NCBI GenBank assembly: GCA_002340765.1 | Contig: DDMS01000060.1 | Location: 1-64,000 of the forward strand | Direction: 5' to 3' | From: Flavobacteriaceae bacterium UBA2540 | GTDB taxonomy: Bacteria; Bacteroidota; Bacteroidia; Flavobacteriales; Flavobacteriaceae | Length of the DNA: 64,000 nucleotides | In this document: in pieces, positions 26,615 through 34,846 of the stretch | Numbering within the stretch: position 1 is the first letter of the stretch | How the letters are laid out: every line of letters begins with the position of its first letter | Program-made: the position numbers and the translations under genes | The notes under the pieces: model-generated | Seen by the model: the letters and a program-made list of their open reading frames with translations, nothing else | What the model was told of the DNA's origin: nothing | Databases searched by the model: none

Positions 26615-29146
26615 CTAAGAAATGTGCCCCCAAATTTTTGAAGTTTTTATCATTTCAGTAAAGGCAATTTTGATGAGTGCATTTTCCTCTTTTGATAAAT
26701 TTGGATCTTCATTCAATAACTCTATGGCTTTTTTTCTTGCGGCAATTAAAATTTTAGAATCTTTAATAATATCTGCAATTTTAAGATTTAATACCCCACT
26801 TTGTTGTGTTCCCATGAGATTTCCTGGACCTCTTAATTTCAAATCTACCTCTGCAATTTTGAATCCGTTAGAAGTGCTCACCATTGTTTTGATTCGGGTT
26901 TTTGCTTCATCAGATAATTTGACTCCTGTCATTAAAATACAAAAACTTTGTGCTGCACCTCTTCCAACTCTTCCTCTTAATTGATGCAATTGACTGAGTC
27001 CAAAACGTTCGGCGCTTTCAATAATCATCACGCTTGCATTGGGCACATTTACGCCCACTTCAATCACTGTGGTTGCGACCATAATATGCGTTTCCCCTTT
27101 TACAAATCGTTGCATTTCAAACTCTTTCTTTTCAGCTTTCATTTGTCCATGTACGATACTAATTTGATATTTAGGTATTGGAAATTCACGAGAAAGTCCT
27201 TCAAAACCATCCATTAAATCTTTATAATCCAACACTTTAGATTCTTCAATCAAAGGATACACTACATATATTTGCCTGCCTTTTGCTATTTCATCTTTCA
27301 TAAACTTCAACACTGACAATCGCTGACTGTCGAAACGATGTACCGTTTTAATTTCTTTTCTGCCAGGAGGCAATTCGTCAATCACAGAAATATCTAAATC
27401 ACCATACACAGACATTGCCAAAGTTCTTGGAATGGGTGTTGCAGTCATGACGAGAATATGAGGAGGAAGAGAAGCCCCTCCAACCTCCCCTAAGGGGAGG
27501 CTTTCCAATTGAGATGAAATTGTTTTTATAACATTTTCAATATTTCCAATGACCTCCTCATTTTTAAATCTAATAACTTTAAATCCTAGCTCATTTAAAA
27601 TTTTTGTTCTTAAATGATCTGCCTCTTGTTGCTCAATTGTGTTGTGGTAATTTCCGTCAACCTCAACAATCAACTTTTTGGAAAGATTTACAAAATCAAC
27701 AATAAACTCGTCAATAATATGCTGTCTTCTAAATTTAGAATCCAATTGTTTTGTTTTTAATTGCTCCCAAAGTATTTGTTCAGCTTGGGTAGTTTGTTTT
27801 TTTCTCTCCAATTGCAATTCTTTCATCAATCCATATAAGGATGAACGAGCAGTCATATAATTTTTACGCAAAGTAGGAACTCCCTCCCTTTGGGAGGGTT
27901 GGGGTGGGCGTTTCATCCACAATTTCGAGCGTTGTGCAACTCCAAATCGGTGTTGCTCATCAATTATGGCAATCCCTAAATTATCAAACATCACTTTCTC
28001 TTCCAACAACGCATGTGTTCCTACTAAAATTTTTAGGGAACCGTCTTCCAAAGCTTCATGAATAACTTTCCTTTTTTTAGGTTTAGTTGAACCTGTTAAC
28101 AATTCCACAGAAATGTTGACTCCTTTCAAAAATTCGAAAATGGCATTAAAATGTTGGTTTGCCAAAATCTCAGTGGGCGCCATCAATGCTGCTTGAAAAC
28201 CATTGTCAATCGCTAACAACATGACTAGCAATGCCACAATTGTTTTTCCAGAACCTACATCTCCTTGCAGCAATCTATTCATGTGAATGCCTGATGAGAC
28301 ATCTTTCCGAATTTCTTTGATTACTCTTTTTTGTGCATTTGTCAATTGAAAAGGCAAATGATATTCGTAAAAATTATTGAAAGCCGCTCCAACATTTTTA
28401 AAAATAATCCCTTTGATGTTGGTTTTATTGATGAGATTTTTTCTGACCAATTGCAATTGGATAAAAAACAATTCCTCAAATTTCAGTCGGAATTGCGCTT
28501 TGGCAAGTAATTCATGACTTTGAGGAAAATGAGCATTCAACAACGCCTCTTTTTTTGAAATTAGTTGAAATTCATTGATGATTTCTTGAGACAATGTTTC
28601 TTGAATGCCGCTATAAAATTGTTTGAATAAATTCTCTATATAAGTTCTAACTATTTTGTTGCTGACGCCAACATTCACCAACTTTTCGGTAGATGAATAT
28701 ACAGGCTGCATCGTTGATTGCAGTGTTTTTTTGTATTCAGAAACCAATTGCATTTCAGGATGAGGCATGCTATACAATCCGTTAAAATGGTTTAATTTCC
28801 CGTAAATCACATATGATTCATTAATTTTCAAAGCATCCTTAATCCATTTTTGACCCTTAAACCAAACCAATTCCATCACTCCTGAAGAATCCTGAAAAGT
28901 GGCCACTAGCCTACTCCCTTTTGTTTGCGAAACAGACTTTAGTTGGGTTATTTTTCCAATAATTTGCACCTCCGCACTGCTGGGTTGTAACTCTCTGATT
29001 TGAAAAAACTGTGTTTTGTCAATGTATCTAAAAGGAAAAAATTGTAATAAATCATGACACGATTTGATACCCAATTCTGTGCATAACAATGTCGCTTTAT
29101 GACAGCTAACGCCATTTATATAGGAGATTGGATAATTTAGATTCAA
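26615..29146 (-). CDS. recG: ATP-dependent DNA helicase RecG with in-frame DUF559 domain insertion
   Basis: RecG remodels stalled forks and branched DNA. The 843 residues exceed the usual size of about 700. The N-terminal wedge/OB region (about 1-240), the Walker A helicase motif LLQGDVGSGKT and motif II DEQHRFG are intact, as are the later MTATPIPRT motif and the QLRGRVGRG motif VI. Between residues 412 and 561, after SKLWMK and before PPHILVMTATP, about 148 foreign residues are inserted in frame. They contain a DUF559 nuclease-like domain. Removing them restores a normal RecG. The gene is open throughout, so a fused protein is expected unless the insert is processed. Whether helicase activity survives is unknown. 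Confidence 0.93.
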   Translation of the reverse strand: MNLNYPISYINGVSCHKATLLCTELGIKSCHDLLQFFPFRYIDKTQFFQIRELQPSSAEVQIIGKITQLKSVSQTKGSRLVATFQDSSGVMELVWFKGQKWIKDALKINESYVIYGKLNHFNGLYSMPHPEMQLVSEYKKTLQSTMQPVYSSTEKLVNVGVSNKIVRTYIENLFKQFYSGIQETLSQEIINEFQLISKKEALLNAHFPQSHELLAKAQFRLKFEELFFIQLQLVRKNLINKTNIKGIIFKNVGAAFNNFYEYHLPFQLTNAQKRVIKEIRKDVSSGIHMNRLLQGDVGSGKTIVALLVMLLAIDNGFQAALMAPTEILANQHFNAIFEFLKGVNISVELLTGSTKPKKRKVIHEALEDGSLKILVGTHALLEEKVMFDNLGIAIIDEQHRFGVAQRSKLWMKRPPQPSQREGVPTLRKNYMTARSSLYGLMKELQLERKKQTTQAEQILWEQLKTKQLDSKFRRQHIIDEFIVDFVNLSKKLIVEVDGNYHNTIEQQEADHLRTKILNELGFKVIRFKNEEVIGNIENVIKTISSQLESLPLGEVGGASLPPHILVMTATPIPRTLAMSVYGDLDISVIDELPPGRKEIKTVHRFDSQRLSVLKFMKDEIAKGRQIYVVYPLIEESKVLDYKDLMDGFEGLSREFPIPKYQISIVHGQMKAEKKEFEMQRFVKGETHIMVATTVIEVGVNVPNASVMIIESAERFGLSQLHQLRGRVGRGAAQSFCILMTGVKLSDEAKTRIKTMVSTSNGFKIAEVDLKLRGPGNLMGTQQSGVLNLKIADIIKDSKILIAARKKAIELLNEDPNLSKEENALIKIAFTEMIKTSKIWGHIS
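27467..27910 (-). mobile_element. Mobile-looking DUF559 endonuclease element inserted in recG
   Basis: About 444 bp (exact edges uncertain by a few bases). Its ends are imperfect inverted repeats sharing a CCAACC core, each with an adjoining 7-bp G/C hairpin and 3-base loop: 27484-27500 (CCTCCCC/GGGGAGG) and 27882-27898 (CCCTCCC/GGGAGGG). The encoded domain (about residues 431-545 of the fusion) has AEQILWEQLK, KFRRQ, IVDFVNLSKKLIVEVDG and LGFKVIRF, as in DUF559/Vsr-like PD-(D/E)XK nucleases; D484 and E495 are candidate metal ligands. An internal ATG (Met431) could allow separate expression. No Cys or Ser at the entry and no His-Asn at the exit, so it is not an intein. Confidence 0.82.
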
Positions 29147-29471
29147 AATTTTTCGATTTGAAATTAAAAAATTTAATACTAATAAAAATTCTTGCTAAAA
29201 ACTGAAATGTTTATTGCAAAAATAGTGTATTTAGTCTAAAATAATTCTTTTAAAAAATGGCAATCTTTAAAATATCATACATTTATCCTAGTAGTTTTAA
29301 ACTATTTTTTTTTATTATTTTTGTTTTAAAAAAAACACATTAGGCAAAGAAAAAAGAAGGCTACTAAAATGATAAAAAGTGATATAAACTTGCGCACATT
29401 TACTAGTTACTAAACATTTAAAACACATAACATTAGAATTTAAACTAAACCGAAAAAAAATAAAAATTAAT
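29147..29471. other. Intergenic region between divergent recG and DUF3703 gene
   Basis: About 325 A/T-rich bases. A minus-strand TATTTTTG element for recG is at 29217-29224. No credible ORF, tRNA or stable hairpin was seen, only runs of A and T. Confidence 0.5.
29217..29224 (-). promoter_or_regulatory. Bacteroidota -7 element upstream of recG
   Basis: TATTTTTG on the minus strand matches TAnnTTTG, about 70 bases before the recG ATG. No matching -33 element found. Confidence 0.4.
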
Positions 29472-29849
29472 ATGAAATTTTACACTTCAATGCCAAAAAG
29501 TCTAAAACCATATTTTAAAGCGGAATTGGACAAATATCGAACTGAATCCTCAATCGGAAATATACAAATTGCCTGGAATCATTTAGAACGGGCTCATATA
29601 ATTGGACAGAAATATCCTTACGCTCATACTTTTGTTCATTGGAAAATGTTACAATTCGGAATTAAAATAAAAAGTGGAAAAGAAATTATCGGACAAATTC
29701 CACGTCTGGTTTTTGGAGGTGTAAAATCGTTTGTTGGAAAAATTCCTTTTGGAAATACTGGAGGAGCGAACGTTCCACCTTTAAAACCATTTCCGATTGA
29801 AAAGGGATTGCAAAATATTTTTGCGAAAGCAGGAATTGATTTAATCTGA
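29472..29849 (+). CDS. DUF3703 family protein
   Basis: A 125-residue soluble protein: AWNHLERAHIIGQKYPYAHTFVHWKML, then GQIPRLVFGGVKSFVGKIPFGNTGGANVPPLKPF, the characteristic DUF3703 pattern with conserved His residues. The family function is unknown. It is an isolated gene, followed by the palindromic repeat element. Confidence 0.88.
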   Translation: MKFYTSMPKSLKPYFKAELDKYRTESSIGNIQIAWNHLERAHIIGQKYPYAHTFVHWKMLQFGIKIKSGKEIIGQIPRLVFGGVKSFVGKIPFGNTGGANVPPLKPFPIEKGLQNIFAKAGIDLI

Positions 29850-29860
29850 AAATAAAAAAA

Positions 29861-30008
29861 GTTGGTTAACAATGGATATTAAAAAAATAGGCGAGACAAT
29901 ATTAAATTCAGGGCTTTTATCTTGTATCAAACTTTATTCTAAACCGAAAGTTTGATACTTAAAAATCGCCTACTTTTCATATACTAGCCATTGTAAACAA
30001 TTAGCAAC
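29861..30008. repeat. Nested palindromic element (MITE-like) between DUF3703 and rsmB
   Basis: Three nested inverted repeats lie in about 148 bases. The outer arms are GTTGGTTAACAATGG (29861-29875) with CCATTGT (29988-29994) and TAGCAAC (30002-30008). The middle arms are TAGGCGA (29888-29894) with TCGCCTA (29966-29972). The inner arms are a perfect 11-base GTATCAAACTT (29924-29934) with AAGTTTGATAC (29948-29958). It contains no ORF. This layered symmetry is not a simple terminator; it resembles a non-coding mobile repeat or a structured RNA. Confidence 0.7.
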
Positions 30009-30156
30009 AACAAAATAAATGACGAAAAATAAAATTTTAATATATATTTAGGAATATTATTCGTTGTTTCTCCTGTTATTATTTTGAATACTAAGAAAGT
30101 ATTTAATACTTCACAATTCCCTCTTTTTAAAACACTTATTTCATCAAGCTATTTTG

Positions 30157-30164
30157 TAACTTTG
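30157..30164 (+). promoter_or_regulatory. Bacteroidota -7 element upstream of rsmB-type gene
   Basis: TAACTTTG matches TAnnTTTG, 19 bases before the ATG at 30184. Confidence 0.5.
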
Positions 30165-30183
30165 TGACCGATTTATAAAAAAC

Positions 30184-31395
30184 ATGAGATTACATAGAAA
30201 CTTAACTTTTGCTGTCATTGACAGTATTCGAGATATTTTTAATGAAGGGGTGTATGCTGACAAAGGTGTTGAAAAAGCCCTGCAAAGAGACAAACGTTGG
30301 GGTGCAAGAGACCGCAAATTTGTAGCAGAAACCATTTATGACATTGTGCGTTGGAATCGTTTATACGCAGAAATTGCCGAAGTAAAAGTACCTTATGATC
30401 GTGATAATATTTGGCGATTATTCTCTGTTTGGTGTGTTTTAAGAGGCATTGCTTTACCAGATTGGAATCAAATTGGAGATGTTCCTCTGAGAAGAATCAA
30501 AGGGAAATTTGATGAGTTGTCAAAAATCAGAAAATTCCGTGAATCGATTCCTGATTGGATGGATGATTTAGGTGTGCAAGAATTGGGCGAAGAACTTTGG
30601 ACAAAAGAAATTGCTGCGCTAAACCAACAAGCATCAGTAGTTTTAAGAACCAATACATTGAATGTCAGCAAAGAAATGCTTCAGCTAAAGTTGAAAGCGG
30701 AAGATATTGAAACGGAAACCATCCCAAATTATCCTGATGCTTTAAAATTATTAGAAAGAGCCAATGTGTTCACTACACTGGCTTTTCACGAAGGGCTGTT
30801 TGAAGTGCAAGATGCTTCTTCTCAAATGGTTGCTGCATTTTTAGATGTTGAGCCAGGAATGAAAGTGGTGGATGCTTGCGCGGGTGCAGGAGGAAAGACT
30901 CTGCATTTGGCTTCTTTGATGCAAAACAAAGGTCAGATTATTGCCATGGATATTTATGAAAGTAAGCTGAAAAAACTAAAAATCAGAGCCAAAAGAAACA
31001 AGGCCCACAACATTGATTTGCGTTTGATTGAATCTACCAAAGTCATCAAAAAACTGCATGAAAAAGCAGACCGGGTTCTGATTGATGCGCCATGTTCAGG
31101 ATTGGGCGTCTTACGCAGAAATCCTGATTCAAAATGGAAATTGCAATCAGAATTTATTGAAGAAATCAAAAAAACTCAGCAAGAAGTTTTGCAAAACTAT
31201 TCCAAAATGGTAAAACCTGGAGGCAAAATGGTGTATGCTACTTGCTCTATTCTACCCTCTGAAAATCGTCAACAAGTTGACCTTTTCTTGACATCCGAAG
31301 CCGGAAAAAGTTTTAGTTTTGTAAAAGATAACAATGTGTTTGCACATCAGTCAGGTTTTGACGGATTTTATATGGCATTGTTAGAAAAGAAATAA
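30184..31395 (+). CDS. RsmB/NOP-family RNA cytosine methyltransferase
   Basis: SAM-dependent rRNA m5C methyltransferase of 403 residues. The N-terminal RNA-binding part (about 1-150) has the ALQRDKRWGARDRKFVAETIYDIVRW pattern. The SAM site is VVDACAGAGGKTLHLASL, and the two cysteines of the catalytic cycle are in DAPCSGLG and YATCSILPSEN. The rRNA position it modifies is not deducible. It is a single gene with its own -7 element. Confidence 0.92.
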   Translation: MRLHRNLTFAVIDSIRDIFNEGVYADKGVEKALQRDKRWGARDRKFVAETIYDIVRWNRLYAEIAEVKVPYDRDNIWRLFSVWCVLRGIALPDWNQIGDVPLRRIKGKFDELSKIRKFRESIPDWMDDLGVQELGEELWTKEIAALNQQASVVLRTNTLNVSKEMLQLKLKAEDIETETIPNYPDALKLLERANVFTTLAFHEGLFEVQDASSQMVAAFLDVEPGMKVVDACAGAGGKTLHLASLMQNKGQIIAMDIYESKLKKLKIRAKRNKAHNIDLRLIESTKVIKKLHEKADRVLIDAPCSGLGVLRRNPDSKWKLQSEFIEEIKKTQQEVLQNYSKMVKPGGKMVYATCSILPSENRQQVDLFLTSEAGKSFSFVKDNNVFAHQSGFDGFYMALLEKK

Positions 31396-31467
31396 GTTTT
31401 ACAATTGATATTGTAAAAAAATTGCTAAGAAAAAGAAAACGTTTTTTTATAACCCAAAATTCATTGA

Positions 31468-33630
31468 ATGAATATTCGTTTCGCGTTTTTAATTTTTTTA
31501 GTATTTTCTGCACAGTTATTTTCTCAACAAGCCTATTATAACGATGTCAATTTGAACTTAACTGGGCTAACTTTGAAAGAAGCATTGGCTGTAAAAATCA
31601 TCAATACGCATACAAGAACCTTGTTTTATGACCAAATTTGGAATGCCAGCAAAGCCACAGATGTCAACCCAAATAATCCATCAGAAGTAGTATTGATATA
31701 CGGTTGGGAAAATGGCACTGATTCAGATGTTACCAATGATAGAACTCGAAACATCAATAATTTTAGCGGAAGTTCCGGAGATTGGAACAGAGAACACGTT
31801 TATTCACGTTCTTTAGGAATTCCTGATTTAGGCGAAGCTGGCCCTGGTTCAGATGCGCATCATTTAAGACCTGCAGATGTGCAAAGAAATTCATCTAGAG
31901 GAAATAGGAAATTTTCTGATGCCAATGGTAATTCAGGCGCAACTTCAGAAATATATACAGACCCAATTGACGGAACAAATTCCGCTGGATGGTATCCTGG
32001 AGATGAATGGAAAGGCGATGTTGCACGCATGATGATGTACATGTATTTGCGATATGGAAATCGATGTTTGCCATCAAATGTGGGTTTAGGAAACAACACA
32101 AATACGCCTGATGACATGATTGATTTGTTTTTAAAATGGAACGCAGAAGACCCTGTTTCTGATTTTGAAAGACAACGAAATACCTATCACGAAAACACCA
32201 ACAATTCTGAAGCACAAGGAAATAGAAATCCTTTTATTGACAATCCAAGGTTAGCAACTAGGATTTGGGGAGGTCCTGAAGCCGAGGATACTTGGGGAAT
32301 TTATACAAGTTCAGATACTGAAAACCCTTCTACTCCAACAAATTTAGTAGCCAATAATATTACCACTTTTTCAGTGAATTTGTCCTGGACAGCTGCTACT
32401 GATAATATTGCTGTTACGAGTTATGATATTTTTGTAAAAGGAAATTTATACACAAATACGACTCAAACTTCAAAAACAGTTATAGGTTTGGACTCCAATA
32501 CAAATTACTCGATTTTTGTGATAGCGAAAGATATTGCCAATAACAAATCTGAACAAAGTAATGAGGTTAGTATCCAAACTTTGGTCGATAATGATCCACC
32601 TTCAACTCCCAATAATATTGTCATTAGCAATCAAACAACCACGTCTTTTATAGTTTCTTGGGACGCTTCAACGGATAATACTGCTGTTACTTCTTATGAT
32701 GTTTTTGTTAATAGTATTTTGAATGGCTCCACTATTGAAACAAGCTTTACAGTTTCAAATTTAACCGCTTCAACTTCTTACAGCGTTCAAATTCGCGCAA
32801 AAGACGCTAAAAATAATATTTCAGAACTTTCAAATGCAGCCGTTGGCAGCACAACTGCAGAAAATGCAGTTTCAAGCGAATTGTTTTTTTCTGAATATGT
32901 TGAAGGTTCTTCCAATAACAAGGCACTAGAAATTGTCAATAATACAGATGCTGATGTTGATTTAACTGGATTTAGCATCAAAAGACAAACCAATGGTGGT
33001 GTTGATGGAGATGTTTGGGCGAATGAATTGCAATTATCAGGAAAGATTTTCAAAAAAGATGTGTATGTTATCATTAATGGAAATTCAACTCTTCAAAAAT
33101 TGATTGATGAAGCTGATTTTCTACAACCTGTTTTAGAAGAAAATAATTATGGCGCACCCATCAATTTCAACGGAAATGATCCTGTTGGATTGTTCAAAGA
33201 GGGTGTTTTGGTAGATGTGATTGGAACATATAATGGAGGAAGTGCAAATTTTGCCATAAACAAAACTTTACGAAGAAAAAATGGTGTTACGAAACCCAAT
33301 ACCACTTTTGATATTGTGAATGAATGGGATTCTTATCCACAAGATACTGTAGATGATATTGGAACTCATAGCACTGTTTTGAGTGTAAATACTTTTGAGA
33401 ATTCAGGATTTACATTGTTTCCAAATCCCGTAAAATCTACACTTTTTATTACAAATACTCTTGAAAACGAAATTTTATCCATTTCAATTTTCAATTCCAT
33501 TGGAAAAAGAGTTTTTATTACTCAACAAATCTCAAAAGAATTGGACATACAGTTTTTATCAAAAGGAATTTATTTTATTAAAATATCTACTGAAAATGGT
33601 ATCTTTGCCACGAAATTTCTGAAAGAATAA
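31468..33630 (+). CDS. Secreted endonuclease I with FN3 repeats, lamin-tail domain and T9SS tail
   Basis: 720-residue extracellular nuclease. It has a signal peptide (about 1-20), an Endonuclease_1 domain (about 40-270) with REHVYSRS and DAHHLRPAD motifs, and two fibronectin type III modules (about 290-375 and 380-465, each starting P-S-T-P). A lamin-tail-like domain (about 470-600; LFFSEYVEGSSNNKALEIVN) follows, then a Por secretion C-terminal tail (FTLFPNPV... to the end). It should be secreted by the type IX system and degrade environmental DNA. The next gene overlaps its stop by one base. Confidence 0.92.
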   Translation: MNIRFAFLIFLVFSAQLFSQQAYYNDVNLNLTGLTLKEALAVKIINTHTRTLFYDQIWNASKATDVNPNNPSEVVLIYGWENGTDSDVTNDRTRNINNFSGSSGDWNREHVYSRSLGIPDLGEAGPGSDAHHLRPADVQRNSSRGNRKFSDANGNSGATSEIYTDPIDGTNSAGWYPGDEWKGDVARMMMYMYLRYGNRCLPSNVGLGNNTNTPDDMIDLFLKWNAEDPVSDFERQRNTYHENTNNSEAQGNRNPFIDNPRLATRIWGGPEAEDTWGIYTSSDTENPSTPTNLVANNITTFSVNLSWTAATDNIAVTSYDIFVKGNLYTNTTQTSKTVIGLDSNTNYSIFVIAKDIANNKSEQSNEVSIQTLVDNDPPSTPNNIVISNQTTTSFIVSWDASTDNTAVTSYDVFVNSILNGSTIETSFTVSNLTASTSYSVQIRAKDAKNNISELSNAAVGSTTAENAVSSELFFSEYVEGSSNNKALEIVNNTDADVDLTGFSIKRQTNGGVDGDVWANELQLSGKIFKKDVYVIINGNSTLQKLIDEADFLQPVLEENNYGAPINFNGNDPVGLFKEGVLVDVIGTYNGGSANFAINKTLRRKNGVTKPNTTFDIVNEWDSYPQDTVDDIGTHSTVLSVNTFENSGFTLFPNPVKSTLFITNTLENEILSISIFNSIGKRVFITQQISKELDIQFLSKGIYFIKISTENGIFATKFLKE

Positions 33631-34718
33631 TGATTAAAAATTTACTATCCCTACTCCTATTATTTGTATTTTTTATTGGGTATTCGCAAATTCCAGTAAA
33701 CTACTATAGTTCTGCAACTGGAAGTGGTTATACCTTAAAAACCCAATTAAAAAACATCATTAAAAATGGACATATTGACCAAGGTTATGGCTCTTTATAT
33801 GATGGGTATATAAAAACGGATAATGATAATTTTTATGAAAATGATAATACAGTTTTGGATATGTATTCTGAAAATCCAAACGGAAATGATCCATACAATT
33901 ATCAACACAATCAAAGAAATTGCGGAAATTACAATTCAGAAAACGACTGTTATAACAGAGAACATGTTTTTCCACAAGGTTTTTTTAATGAAAATCTTCC
34001 AATGCGGTCAGATATTCATCATGTAATTCCTACAGATGGTTATGTAAATTGGAGAAGAAGCAATTTTCCTTTTGGTGAAGTTTCTAATGCAAGTTGGACT
34101 TCTGATAACGGCTCAAAAGTTGGTACAAATACTTTTGACAGTTTCAAAGGAACTGTTTTTGAACCCATCAATGAATTTAAGGGCGATATTGCAAGGATGT
34201 TATTATACTTTGCAACTCGTTATGAAGATGAAGTTTTGAATAGTTCTTGGGATGATCACGATAGCTCTGAAAGTAATCCTTTAAATGGAAGTAAAAACCA
34301 ATTTTATGAAAGTTGGTATATTCGATTATTACACAAATGGCATATTCAAGATCCTGTAAATCAGAGAGAAATTGTAAGAAACAATGAAGCTTACAAATAC
34401 CAAGGAAATAGAAATCCATTTATTGACCATCCAGAATATGTTGCCCAAATTTGGGGAAATGTTCTTTCTACAAAAATAGTTGATTTAGATAATTCCGTAA
34501 AAATGTATCCAAATCCCTCAGAAGGAAATTCACTTTTTTTCAAAACCTCTGAAACTGTAACTATTCAGATTTTTACGATTTTAGGAAAACAAATACTGTC
34601 TCAAAAGATTGATGAATCAACTTCTCAAATGGATATCACCTCACTAAAATCAGGAATTTATTTGGTGAAAATTTCCTCTAGTAAAATTTCTATTACTAAA
34701 AAGTTGATTAAAAAATAA
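33630..34718 (+). CDS. Secreted endonuclease I, T9SS sorted
   Basis: 362-residue paralogue with a signal peptide ending GYSQ, an Endonuclease_1 domain with NREHVFPQG and DIHHVIPTDG, and a T9SS tail starting VKMYPNPSEGN. It lacks the FN3 and lamin-tail modules of its neighbour. Its ATG overlaps the previous TAA (TAATG), so translation is coupled. A role in using extracellular DNA as a P, N or C source is inferred. Confidence 0.92.
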   Translation: MIKNLLSLLLLFVFFIGYSQIPVNYYSSATGSGYTLKTQLKNIIKNGHIDQGYGSLYDGYIKTDNDNFYENDNTVLDMYSENPNGNDPYNYQHNQRNCGNYNSENDCYNREHVFPQGFFNENLPMRSDIHHVIPTDGYVNWRRSNFPFGEVSNASWTSDNGSKVGTNTFDSFKGTVFEPINEFKGDIARMLLYFATRYEDEVLNSSWDDHDSSESNPLNGSKNQFYESWYIRLLHKWHIQDPVNQREIVRNNEAYKYQGNRNPFIDHPEYVAQIWGNVLSTKIVDLDNSVKMYPNPSEGNSLFFKTSETVTIQIFTILGKQILSQKIDESTSQMDITSLKSGIYLVKISSSKISITKKLIKK

Positions 34719-34809
34719 GGATTTTCTAAAATTTAACTTTTGTTCAAAACATCGTGAATAACTCCTAAATTTCTGTGAAGTTATGCGTTAGAAATCATTT
34801 GAAAAAAAG

Positions 34810-34817
34810 TAAATTTG
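34810..34817 (+). promoter_or_regulatory. Bacteroidota -7 element upstream of purL
   Basis: TAAATTTG matches TAnnTTTG, 29 bases before the purL ATG. No -33 match at the right spacing. Confidence 0.5.
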
Positions 34818-34846
34818 CACTTTATTTTTAATCAAATTAGCAATCC

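Noticed and set aside
27467..27910. Insert in recG as an intein
   Set aside because: The first inserted residue is Arg (413) and the exit is Leu-Pro; there is no Cys/Ser/Thr nucleophile at the entry, no His-Asn at the exit and no Hedgehog/intein block.
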